From the NCBI GenBank assembly GCA_905397405.1, contig CAJPVJ010000597.1, forward strand, positions 1-22,500: 22,500 nt of DNA. Direction: 5' to 3'. Below the pieces are notes generated by a model that saw only the letters and a program-made list of their open reading frames with translations, had not been told where the DNA came from and searched no databases. Position numbers and translations under genes: made by a program. Source of the DNA: Oppiella nova (lineage: Eukaryota; Arthropoda; Arachnida; Sarcoptiformes; Oppiidae). Positions 1 to 7,121 of the stretch are shown piece by piece. Numbering within the stretch: position 1 is the stretch's first letter; each line of letters begins with the position of its first letter.

Positions 1-163
1 AGGTACACATTTACACCTTTACAATAAAACAGAACGTGAAGGTCGTAAAATTGGTCATATCACCCTGATGCCAAATGATGCTGCTGAATTAACGACTTTA
101 TGTCGTCAATTGGCGAAGATTTTACCGAATCCATTGTCATTAAGCGAAGATATGAACATTTAA
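1..163 (+). CDS. purK: PurK C-terminal end (N5-carboxyaminoimidazole ribonucleotide synthase), partial
   Basis: Only the last 53 codons are in the window; the reading frame begins at base 2 (GGT) and ends at TAA 161-163. The segment GTHLHLYNKTEREGRKIGHI matches the conserved C-terminal strand of PurK, where the ATP-grasp enzyme closes with an H-L-Y-x-K...R-x-G-R-K-x-G-H-I pattern. PurK converts aminoimidazole ribonucleotide, ATP and bicarbonate to N5-CAIR in cytosolic purine synthesis; its partner gene purE usually lies directly upstream, which would be outside the window. A good terminator follows 17 bases after the stop codon, so the transcription unit ends here. The call rests on recognition of this short tail only. 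Confidence 0.85.
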   Translation, partial: GTHLHLYNKTEREGRKIGHITLMPNDAAELTTLCRQLAKILPNPLSLSEDMNI

Positions 164-180
164 GCTCGATTTTGTATGTA

Positions 181-212
181 AAAAAAGCGGTCAAACTATT
201 GCCCGCTTTTTT
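181..212 (+). terminator. Rho-independent terminator of purK
   Basis: The stem AAAAAAGCGG (181-190) pairs with CCGCTTTTTT (203-212) around a 12-base loop and ends in a T run. It lies just after the purK stop. Confidence 0.8.
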
Positions 213-350
213 CTACTCTGCTGTTCTGTATCATGATGCTCCCCCTATTTTATCGCTAAGCAATGACCCAAAAATGGATCATTTTCTGGGGCTATAAAAA
301 CAAGAATGATGAAAAAACAGCTTCAATAAACAGAAAAACAAGCATCTATT

Positions 351-839
351 TTTAAATTCAAAGTTCAAATTTAAAGGGTTTAGAACATTTGAATTCAAAA
401 GTATTAACAGCAAAATCCAAAAAGTTATCCACTTTGAATTTAAATTAACTTGAGGGTGTTTTTTGAATTTAAAACTTTAAATTTAAACTTTTGCTTGCTC
501 GAAGTGAAAATAACGACTGTGGATAAGTTTTGACTCACCAATCCAAAATCCAAATTGTGGATAAAAATAAACACTTAAGCGAGTTTTGATGGGATTGAGT
601 GGAATTTTAAATTTAAATCTAAGGTTGCTAAAATAATGATGTTTTGAATTCAAATTTGTGTGAAAGTTTTGAATTTAAAAAATGATAAGTTTACTGGGGT
701 GTGGATAACTATATTTAAATTCAAAACAGTGAACTGGGAATTATGAATTTAAAATCAAACAATGAATTCAAAATTTACGTTTTTACATCTGTCATTTTAT
801 TCACAGACTGCTATGGTATTCACATAATTTAAATTTAAA
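351..839. repeat. Cluster of 13 palindromic 12-mers, TTTRAATTYAAA
   Basis: Copies start at 351, 364, 388, 433, 462, 476, 606, 643, 668, 714, 742, 761 and 828. Ten match TTTRAATTYAAA exactly; those at 364 and 742 have one mismatch and that at 761 has two. Each is a self-complementary or nearly self-complementary site. I noticed no exact copy elsewhere in the window. The copies are evenly sized but irregularly spaced, and there is no open reading frame under them. A 10-bp direct repeat AAAATCCAAA (412-421 and 545-554) also occurs, each copy directly beside a DnaA box. Such a cluster suggests many binding sites for one dimeric DNA-binding protein, or an easily melted region; the protein is unknown. 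Confidence 0.85.
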
Positions 840-846
840 ACCATTT

Positions 847-855
847 TGTGGATAT
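847..855 (-). promoter_or_regulatory. Near-perfect DnaA box at the start of the transglycosylase gene
   Basis: TGTGGATAT differs from the DnaA box complement TGTGGATAA at its last base. It ends one base before the preferred ATG (857) and covers the possible GTG start (848), so a bound protein would block translation-initiation DNA and any nearby promoter. The regulatory role is inferred. Confidence 0.35.
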
Positions 856-856
856 T

Positions 857-2146
857 ATGCGTCATTTAACTTTGATTTGTGGATCTGTTTTGTTGGCAGC
901 ATCGCATGCCAATGCTGAATTAATCATTAACGGTCAGGCTGTGTCTAGCTCACCAATCACAACAACACCGAATACAAGCTATACACCCAATTCTAATTTT
1001 CAAAGCTGTATTGCAAATTTACGTTCGCAAGCGATCAGTTCAGGTGTTAGTGGCACAACCTTTGATCGTTATACGCAAAATCTAACGCCTGATTATTCGG
1101 TCATCAGTAAACTGGATTATCAACCTGAGTTTTCAACACCGATTTGGGATTATCTTTCAGGTTTGGTCGATGAAGAGCGGGTAGAGAAAGGCCGTCAAAT
1201 GCTGGCTCAGCATCGTGAAGTTTTAAACCGTGTCTCAGCGGCGTACGGTGTTCCAGCAGAAACGGTTGTTGCTGTTTGGGGTGTGGAAAGTAATTTTGGT
1301 GACATTTCAGGAAAATATCCTTTATTGCAAGCGTTGGGAACTTTAAGTTGTGAAGGGCGTCGACAAAGTTATTTTCGAGGTGAATTCTTTGCCACAATGC
1401 GTATTTTACAGCGAGGTGATTTACGCGAAGAACAGTTAAAAGGTTCATGGGCAGGGGCATTTGGTCATACTCAATTTATGCCTTCAACGTTTGAAGAGTT
1501 GGCCGTAGATTTTGATGGTGATGGTCGACGTGACTTGGTTTCAAGTACTTCGGATGCTTTGGCATCAACAGCAAATTTTTTGAAAAAACGTGGCTGGCAA
1601 ACGGGAATGCCGTGGGGCTTTGAAGTAAAAATTCCAGCTGGTGCCTCTGTAGGTGGCGAAAGTCGTCGTAATAAAAAATCGTTGAGCACTTGGGTAAATC
1701 GTGGTTTTACTCGTGTTGATGGTACTCCAATCATTCAAGGCAATTTATCGGAGGGCGCTCAGGCTGGTTTAATGATGCCTGCGGGTGCAAATGGTCCAGC
1801 ATTCTTGGTGTTTAAAAACTTTGATGCAATTTATTCGTACAATGCAGCGGAAAGTTATGCATTGGCAATTGCGCATTTGTCTGATCGTTTACAAGGCAAG
1901 GGCGGTTTTCAAACCGCATGGCCAACTGACGATGCAGGAACATCTCGTACAGAACGCCGAGAAATTCAAAATTACTTATTGAAAAAAGGCTATGCGATTG
2001 GCGATGCAGATGGTTTGATTGGCGATAAAACGCGTCAGGCTATTCAGCAAGAGCAAGTGAAGTTAGGGTTGAGCCCAACAGGTCGAGCAGGGCAACAGAT
2101 TTTAAAAGCTTTTAGAAATGAAGCGGCAAAGAATATGATGCGTTAA
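857..2146 (+). CDS. Lytic murein transglycosylase, MltB/SLT_2 family, with peptidoglycan-binding domain
   Basis: This 429-residue enzyme should cleave the MurNAc-GlcNAc bond of peptidoglycan in the periplasm with 1,6-anhydro product formation. An N-terminal Sec signal (about residues 1-20, ending A-N-A) has no lipobox cysteine, so it is soluble, unlike true lipoprotein MltB. The catalytic domain shows VWGVESNFGD with the catalytic Glu at residue 144, then GAFGHTQFMPSTF, both typical of the family. The C-terminal 65 or so residues form a PG_binding_1 repeat (REIQNYLLKKGY...GDKTRQAI). ATG 857 is chosen because it gives a compact signal peptide; an in-frame GTG at 848 would add three residues, and neither has a clear ribosome binding site. 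Transcribed alone, closed by a strong terminator. The exact paralogue name is uncertain. Confidence 0.9.
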   Translation: MRHLTLICGSVLLAASHANAELIINGQAVSSSPITTTPNTSYTPNSNFQSCIANLRSQAISSGVSGTTFDRYTQNLTPDYSVISKLDYQPEFSTPIWDYLSGLVDEERVEKGRQMLAQHREVLNRVSAAYGVPAETVVAVWGVESNFGDISGKYPLLQALGTLSCEGRRQSYFRGEFFATMRILQRGDLREEQLKGSWAGAFGHTQFMPSTFEELAVDFDGDGRRDLVSSTSDALASTANFLKKRGWQTGMPWGFEVKIPAGASVGGESRRNKKSLSTWVNRGFTRVDGTPIIQGNLSEGAQAGLMMPAGANGPAFLVFKNFDAIYSYNAAESYALAIAHLSDRLQGKGGFQTAWPTDDAGTSRTERREIQNYLLKKGYAIGDADGLIGDKTRQAIQQEQVKLGLSPTGRAGQQILKAFRNEAAKNMMR

Positions 2147-2172
2147 TCAAACAGTTTTGCATGATTTTTGCG

Positions 2173-2199
2173 AAAAACCTGATGAATAATCAGGTTTTT
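2173..2199 (+). terminator. Rho-independent terminator of the transglycosylase gene
   Basis: AAAAACCTGAT and ATCAGGTTTTT form an 11-bp stem around the loop GAATA, with a T run on the plus side. Confidence 0.85.
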
Positions 2200-2239
2200 C
2201 TTTTATGATGTAATTTATAAATTTTAGAAAGTCATAACA

Positions 2240-4318
2240 ATGAATAATGAACTTTTAATCAGAAGATTTAACAAAATCAAACTTCCACAGGGACAGTCGA
2301 GTCAGTCTATTCATAAATTAATCAATTTATTGGCAAACTTTGAAAGAATTGGTTTTAGTTGCTCTGAACAGCTCTGCACTGAAATATTAAAATTGTCTGA
2401 TACGCAATTTGATGAATTTTATAAAAATACTTTGGGTTGTATTAAAAAGATGTATGGGGCACATGTGAAATATAAACCCATGTATCCAAATTTTCCGCAA
2501 CAAGTATATGAAATGTCGGAGTCAGAATTATATCAAAATGCATTTGCCCATTATCTTGGTGATTTTTTGGGAATACGCCTCTTACCTGAATATCAAATTG
2601 AGCCTAGAAAAGCATTAAACAAAAGGATTCTCAATGTATTGGATCTTGCGGATGGCACTGAATTAACCACATTATTTTCAAACCTGTTAAATACAAAAAA
2701 ATCGTTAAATCAGCAGGATCATGCAGATCTTATCTACTTAATAAGAGATTTTGGATCTAAAGGGTTGCAATATTTGCCTGAAAAATTTCAACATAAAGAA
2801 GTACAGGCGATAGTCAGCGCTCAATATTTGAGTTTGCAATTATGGGCTGTGCAACAGTTACAGCTTCATGTACAGACTTCAACTGATGTCTTACGGATTT
2901 ATGTTGCATTGTCAGATGGTGATGTCAGTTTAGCAGAACCTTGTAAATTGATTTCTTTGAAAAAGTCTCAACGACGAATATTACTAACTTTGTTGGAAAA
3001 CTGCCTAAATATTCAGGAAGATTTATTTCGTTATCCAGAACCGTGGAAACGTGTGATTGAGCGGATACATCCGTTTAGTTATCAAAAGCATTTTCCTAAA
3101 ACCTGTATAGCATTTCAGCATATTTTTGAAAATAAAAAGCCTGAACGGTTCAGCCAAAAGATAGAAATTGCATTACAAAGCCATCAATTTGAAGATGTGG
3201 TGAAACTTTTAAAACAAAGACCAGGAGAGTTTGCGCGTAGGCTGCAGCACTGTTTAAAGCAATTTCCTGTACAACAGCAACAATTGCTTGATGCATTTAA
3301 AACAGTTATAGATGCAGTGCCGATCGCTTTGCTGTTTCAGATCAAGCACTATTTTCTGCAAAATCGAACTTTAAAATATCGAACCTTTTTCCCAAAAGGT
3401 CAGTCTGCCAAAGTATTTGCAATCAAAAATAATTTAGCGCCTTTGTCTGCAGTCATAACGACACAAATAACAACCCTATGTGAGCAAAGTATTATTCAGC
3501 GTTTCAGTAAACTCTCACCATTAGGTGCTTGCTATCTGGATGATCAGTTGAAAAATTATAGTGTACCTTTTGCGCAACGAGCAGCAAGTAAAGCATTGAA
3601 AACCATTGCAGCAGGGAGCCGTTTAGCTTTGGATATTGGCAATACTGTTCGGTTTTTTATTTATTGGAAAGATACTGACTCAGAAAGGGTGGATATAGAC
3701 TTATCCGCATTGGTTTTTGATGCAGAACATACAGTAAAAGCAACTATTGCTTTTTATAATTTAAAAGAAAGTTTTGCAGTGCATAGCGGTGATATTACTT
3801 CAGCACCACAAGGTGCATCTGAATTTATTGACATTGATATTTCAAAGGCATTATCTCTGGGAGTTCGCTATGTGATGATGAGTATCAATAGTTATACCCA
3901 GCAAAATTATTGTGATTTACCTATTTGTTTTGCTGGTTTTATGATGCGAGAGGATGCACAACAAGGTCAGATTTATGAACCAACCACGGTTCAGCATAAA
4001 TTTGATGTGACTTCAAAAAGCAGTTTTACCATTCCACTGATAATTGACCTAGAAAAGCGTGAAGTGATTTGGACAGATTTGGCGATGACAGCTACGCCAA
4101 GTATCGATAACACCGTTTTTGGTCATTTATCCAGTATGTCGCTGATGCAGTATGCCATGACAGAAAAAACTTTCCCGAACCTCTATGATCTATTTGATTT
4201 ACATATTCGAGCTAGAGGGCAACGTGTCACTGAACGAGTTCGAGCAGAACATATTTTTAGTGTAGATGAAGGAGTTCGTCCTGTAGATATTGACAATATT
4301 TTAGCCAATTATTTATAG
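2240..4318 (+). CDS. Large uncharacterised protein with TerD-like C-terminal region
   Basis: This 692-residue protein has no signal peptide or membrane segment, so it is probably cytosolic. The first 450 or so residues are mostly helical in character, with no motif I recognise. From about residue 470 the sequence turns beta-rich and resembles a TerD domain: RFFIYWKDTD, then VDIDLSALVFD near residue 485, AFYNL, HSGDI near 514, and FIDIDISKA. TerD domains are calcium-binding folds of the tellurite and stress-response Ter proteins; a similar tail occurs in the MXAN_6230/SCO0854 family, but no RING-like cysteine pattern is visible here. It is a stand-alone gene between two terminators, with no other ter gene in the window. 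ATG at 2240 is preceded by a weak AGAAAG. The function is unknown; the domain call is by eye. Confidence 0.7.
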   Translation: MNNELLIRRFNKIKLPQGQSSQSIHKLINLLANFERIGFSCSEQLCTEILKLSDTQFDEFYKNTLGCIKKMYGAHVKYKPMYPNFPQQVYEMSESELYQNAFAHYLGDFLGIRLLPEYQIEPRKALNKRILNVLDLADGTELTTLFSNLLNTKKSLNQQDHADLIYLIRDFGSKGLQYLPEKFQHKEVQAIVSAQYLSLQLWAVQQLQLHVQTSTDVLRIYVALSDGDVSLAEPCKLISLKKSQRRILLTLLENCLNIQEDLFRYPEPWKRVIERIHPFSYQKHFPKTCIAFQHIFENKKPERFSQKIEIALQSHQFEDVVKLLKQRPGEFARRLQHCLKQFPVQQQQLLDAFKTVIDAVPIALLFQIKHYFLQNRTLKYRTFFPKGQSAKVFAIKNNLAPLSAVITTQITTLCEQSIIQRFSKLSPLGACYLDDQLKNYSVPFAQRAASKALKTIAAGSRLALDIGNTVRFFIYWKDTDSERVDIDLSALVFDAEHTVKATIAFYNLKESFAVHSGDITSAPQGASEFIDIDISKALSLGVRYVMMSINSYTQQNYCDLPICFAGFMMREDAQQGQIYEPTTVQHKFDVTSKSSFTIPLIIDLEKREVIWTDLAMTATPSIDNTVFGHLSSMSLMQYAMTEKTFPNLYDLFDLHIRARGQRVTERVRAEHIFSVDEGVRPVDIDNILANYL

Positions 4319-4390
4319 TGTTGCTGAGGGCTATTTCGTTGCTTCCTTCTACTCTGAAATTAGTGACAAAGCTTTCCCTCACCAAATGTT

Positions 4391-4419
4391 AAAAGGTCTG
4401 CATAAGCAGACCTTTTTTT
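4391..4419. terminator. Bidirectional terminator between convergent genes
   Basis: AAAAGGTCTGC (4391-4401) pairs with GCAGACCTTTT (4406-4416) around ATAA; T runs occur on both strands. It serves the TerD-like gene and the minus-strand gene that ends at 4427. Confidence 0.9.
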
Positions 4420-4426
4420 ATGTGGA

Positions 4427-4810
4427 TTATTCAATTGCGAAAGGATCAATTTTGACCGCTTCTAGGACATCTAAAATGACGGCGGTAACATCCTGCGTAT
4501 GATCACGATCATTAAAGATTTCATAGGCTGTAATGGTTACATCGGTATCGCTAGGTAACTGTTTTTGTTCTTCTTCAATTAAATGTTGAATTGGCAATAA
4601 GGTCTGTTTAATTTCAAGGTGTAGAACATCTTTAAACTCGACATTGTCGTCTTCTAGTTCAATGATTTGTTCGTTGAAATAAGGCAGCAGAATTGAATGG
4701 AGATAAGGTTGAAGTTCAGTAATATCAAAAATTTCAATATCACGAGTTTGCTCAATCGTGCTGATATGATCATTTACTTCTAAAATAATATGATAATAGC
4801 TCACAGTCAT
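4427..4810 (-). CDS. Small acidic protein of unknown function
   Basis: I do not recognise this protein of up to 127 residues. It is strongly acidic (for example EQIIELEDDNVEFKD), has no signal peptide, membrane segment or cysteine pattern, and looks like a small soluble alpha/beta protein. The start deserves attention: the ribosome-binding sequence TGAGGAG (4811-4817, minus strand) abuts ATG 4810 with no spacer, but sits six bases before an in-frame GTG at 4804. GTG at 4804 is therefore the likelier start, giving 125 residues. The gene is transcribed alone, convergent with the TerD-like gene and sharing its terminator. Confidence 0.7.
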   Translation of the reverse strand: MTVSYYHIILEVNDHISTIEQTRDIEIFDITELQPYLHSILLPYFNEQIIELEDDNVEFKDVLHLEIKQTLLPIQHLIEEEQKQLPSDTDVTITAYEIFNDRDHTQDVTAVILDVLEAVKIDPFAIE

Positions 4811-4921
4811 CTCCTCAATTTATTGCTTCAGGGATTCACAATAACATGATTTTGCATAAAACTGATTTAAATACATAAATAAATTATGGATTTAAAATTG
4901 ATAATCATCGCTAAATTTTGC

Positions 4922-5842
4922 TTATCGTTGTCTTGAGTTTAGCATGGCTAAATCCGCTGTGGTTAATCTAAAATTTTTCAAATCTTGTTCTTTCATCATT
5001 GGGTACATGAGTGCTTTAGGATCATTATTGTGTGCTAAGCCCAAAGCATGCCCAAGTTCATGTGCAATCGTGACACGCAAGTCTGCATCCGAAGCAAATT
5101 CATAGATATTAATGGTTTTACCATCGAATACGCCTTTATCAAATTGGCGTGGTTGGAAACGGCTATTAAAGTGATCCACAGATTGATTGTATTGTTGATT
5201 GACAGCGTTGAGCTGTCCAACTTGACGGTTTAATTCATAGACTTTTTGATTATAAATATCTAACTGTTGTTTGAGTTGATTCTGCTCGATGATCAGTTGA
5301 TTTTTCTGCTGATCTAACTGCAATCTTGCTGTGGCATCTAAATTTTGATGGGATTGATTAAGGGTGTTGATCAACTGATTATACTGGTCAACTTTACTTT
5401 GATAATTGGTTTTTTGCAGATCCAATTCATCATTGGTACGATCTAATTCAGCGTGAAGTTGCTGAATTTTTTGTTTTTCACTTTGTGTATATTGTTGAGT
5501 ATTTTGCAAAATACGCAACTCTTGGTTTCTGGCGCTAGATTCCGCTTGGCGTTCATCATAAATTAAGTTAATCGTCAGCTTGGCATGATCATCATAAACA
5601 AAGAGACTTTTCATGGTCCCTAGATGCCAAATATCGGTGGCTTGTTGTGCCAAATTTTGTACTTGCTGTTTACTGACATGAAAACGCGGATCTATTTCGC
5701 CAATACGATAACGTAAACGGGTATCTAAAGGATGCGTGATACGATCAATGGCAGAATTATGATTCAATTGCGGATACATCATGCGCTGTATCGCAAAATA
5801 AGCAGTAAAGACAATTACACAGAGTAGAATCCAAAAACGCAT
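4922..5842 (-). CDS. Membrane-anchored matrixin-type zinc metalloprotease with coiled coil
   Basis: This 306-residue protein begins with one hydrophobic segment (residues 3-18) followed directly by basic and polar residues, so it is either a signal anchor or a signal peptide; the body faces the periplasm. Residues about 110-220 are rich in Gln, Asn, Leu and Lys with heptad character and should form a long coiled coil. The C-terminal part carries HELGHALGLAH (His261, Glu262, His265, His271), the metzincin zinc site HExxHxxGxxH, followed by ALMYPMM, which fits the Met-turn. This places it in the matrixin (M10-like) group of metzincins. Substrate unknown. Only the first and last thirds look catalytic, and a propeptide cysteine switch was not seen. 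It lies divergent from the small membrane-protein gene at 5995. Confidence 0.85.
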   Translation of the reverse strand: MRFWILLCVIVFTAYFAIQRMMYPQLNHNSAIDRITHPLDTRLRYRIGEIDPRFHVSKQQVQNLAQQATDIWHLGTMKSLFVYDDHAKLTINLIYDERQAESSARNQELRILQNTQQYTQSEKQKIQQLHAELDRTNDELDLQKTNYQSKVDQYNQLINTLNQSHQNLDATARLQLDQQKNQLIIEQNQLKQQLDIYNQKVYELNRQVGQLNAVNQQYNQSVDHFNSRFQPRQFDKGVFDGKTINIYEFASDADLRVTIAHELGHALGLAHNNDPKALMYPMMKEQDLKNFRLTTADLAMLNSRQR

Positions 5843-5866
5843 GATTGATTTAAAAAAAATTGTTGT

Positions 5867-5875
5867 TGTGGATAA
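5867..5875 (-). promoter_or_regulatory. Isolated perfect DnaA box upstream of the matrixin gene
   Basis: TGTGGATAA, the complement of TTATCCACA, lies 25 bases upstream of the matrixin start, in the divergent intergenic region. A single box may be chance or a DnaA-controlled promoter. Confidence 0.35.
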
Positions 5876-5896
5876 TTTATCTGAAAATGTAGGAAT

Positions 5897-5925
5897 CGCA
5901 AATGCTTAAACAAGTAAAGCTTGCG
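5897..5925. repeat. Inverted repeat in the divergent intergenic region
   Basis: CGCAA (5897-5901) and GCTT (5904-5907) pair with AAGC (5917-5920) and TTGCG (5921-5925), with a two-base bulge. There is no T run, so it is a possible operator rather than a terminator. Confidence 0.35.
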
Positions 5926-5994
5926 TGATCAATACAAATATTGATTTCAAATGATGATGTTTTTAACACTCAGCTTTAGGTGGAAAACAATGAT

Positions 5995-6594
5995 ATGAAT
6001 GGAACGCTGATTTTAGGCTGGATTTCTCTAATCCTTGGTATCGCTTTTTTGATAAGGGCTTTCTACAGTCTATTTCTTATATTTCGATCACGTTTAGTGC
6101 TGGACTTAGCCTTAAATCAAAAAATTAAAAATTTTAAAATCAGCAAAAAGGGTGGCTATGCAATTTGGCAAGAGGGTCCATTATTTAAACTTGCACCTAT
6201 GCTATTGATTCATCCACAAATCACCAACACAGATCTTCAGCAGATTGTGAAGCTATCACCAAGTATTGCAAGAGCAAGTAAAAATGGTTTTTCTCGTGCT
6301 TCAATGCTAATGTTTTATTGTGAGTTGGATGTTGGACACTATTGTTTAGAGGTACTCGACGGTTCGTCATTAAATCCTATCGAAGATAAAATTTCTCAGG
6401 CGATCACCGATCATTTATCCATTCAAAAACAACCTGACAGTCTATACAATTTACAGATACGTGAAAGCCTGAGCAAAAAGCAAAGAATCATCATGATCAT
6501 TTGCATATTTGCAGGATTATTTTTGTTGATGAAAGGATTATTTACCATCATAACGCTGAGTTTGGGCATCGCGATGGAAGGTTCATTCACATAA
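5995..6594 (+). CDS. Two-segment membrane protein of unknown function
   Basis: The protein has 199 residues from ATG 5995. It carries one hydrophobic segment near the N-terminus (GWISLILGIAFLIRAFYSLF) and another near the C-terminus (IIMIICIFAGLFLLMKGLF), with about 120 polar residues between. I do not recognise the family. An in-frame GTG at 5980 would add MENND, but AGGTGG (5978-5983) looks like the ribosome binding site for ATG 5995, and it overlaps that GTG. The stop codon lies only nine bases from the stop of the convergent membrane protein gene, with no terminator visible between them, so the two transcripts may overlap. Confidence 0.65.
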   Translation: MNGTLILGWISLILGIAFLIRAFYSLFLIFRSRLVLDLALNQKIKNFKISKKGGYAIWQEGPLFKLAPMLLIHPQITNTDLQQIVKLSPSIARASKNGFSRASMLMFYCELDVGHYCLEVLDGSSLNPIEDKISQAITDHLSIQKQPDSLYNLQIRESLSKKQRIIMIICIFAGLFLLMKGLFTIITLSLGIAMEGSFT

Positions 6595-6603
6595 TCAGTT
6601 TAT

Positions 6604-7119
6604 TTAAACGTTAAACAGGACTTGGATATCAATAAATAAGAGAATAAAAGCAAAAACACAGAGTAATCGATTCATCCAAACAGATCTTTTTAAATATTCA
6701 GGGCTGATATATAAAGCTTTGAATTGTAAAGGATGCAACATGATATAGCTGATTTTCTGTTTAAATACCGGAGTGACAGATTGTTGTTGTTGCTTTAAAA
6801 CCACTTGGCGCAGAATAAAAGCATTTAGCCACCAGAGTATAAACAGAATGAGTAAAATAATGCTGATACTCAATGTCAAACGAATCCAACCATTCTGTTC
6901 AAAATAGGCAATTTCAGTATAGAAATGGCTCATCAATACAATGCTGACCAGTAACATGGTGCGATAAAAAGTTTGCCGTGTAAATTCAAGGTGCAGAGGA
7001 TGATTGAGCTTTTGTTTATCCGCTTTACTCACGATTTTCCCTGCAAAAAATGCAAAACCATGACATAGAATCTCTAAAAAGAGATATAAGCCAATGCTGA
7101 TGGCAAGCGTTTTATACAT
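6604..7119 (-). CDS. Small integral membrane protein of unknown function
   Basis: This 171-residue protein has about four hydrophobic segments: near residues 5-27, 55-67, 80-103 and 148-168. The loops are polar and rather basic. No catalytic or binding motif is visible and I do not recognise a family. Its ATG at 7119 lies two bases after the stop of the upstream gene (7122), which implies translational coupling and one operon; the two proteins may work together in the membrane. Confidence 0.65.
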   Translation of the reverse strand: MYKTLAISIGLYLFLEILCHGFAFFAGKIVSKADKQKLNHPLHLEFTRQTFYRTMLLVSIVLMSHFYTEIAYFEQNGWIRLTLSISIILLILFILWWLNAFILRQVVLKQQQQSVTPVFKQKISYIMLHPLQFKALYISPEYLKRSVWMNRLLCVFAFILLFIDIQVLFNV

Positions 7120-7121
7120 GA

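Larger units (their letters stand above)
351..855. other. DnaA-box cluster, origin-like or DnaA-binding region
   Basis: This stretch without a gene holds perfect DnaA boxes (TTATCCACA, read on the minus strand as TGTGGATAA on the plus strand) at 518-526, 556-564 and 700-708. A one-mismatch box TTATCCACT lies at 425-433. A relaxed box TTATTCACA lies at 797-805, and TGTGGATAT at 847-855 touches the next gene. The DNA is very AT-rich and the boxes are interleaved with the 12-bp palindromes. Dense DnaA boxes plus AT-rich repeats are the known hallmarks of bacterial replication origins and of DnaA titration or reactivation loci (datA, DARS in E. coli). No dnaA, dnaN or rpmH gene is in the window, so whether this is oriC itself or another DnaA-responsive site cannot be told from here. 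Confidence 0.6.

Noticed and set aside
100-297. 65-codon plus-strand ORF over the purK end
   Set aside because: It overlaps purK in another frame and runs through the purK terminator; no ribosome binding site or recognisable protein.
351-839. CRISPR array
   Set aside because: The repeated unit is a 12-bp palindrome with spacing from 13 to 130 bases; CRISPR repeats are longer with near-constant spacers, and no cas gene is present.
1104-1734. Two minus-strand ORFs inside the transglycosylase gene
   Set aside because: Antisense shadows of a clear coding gene, with no family resemblance.
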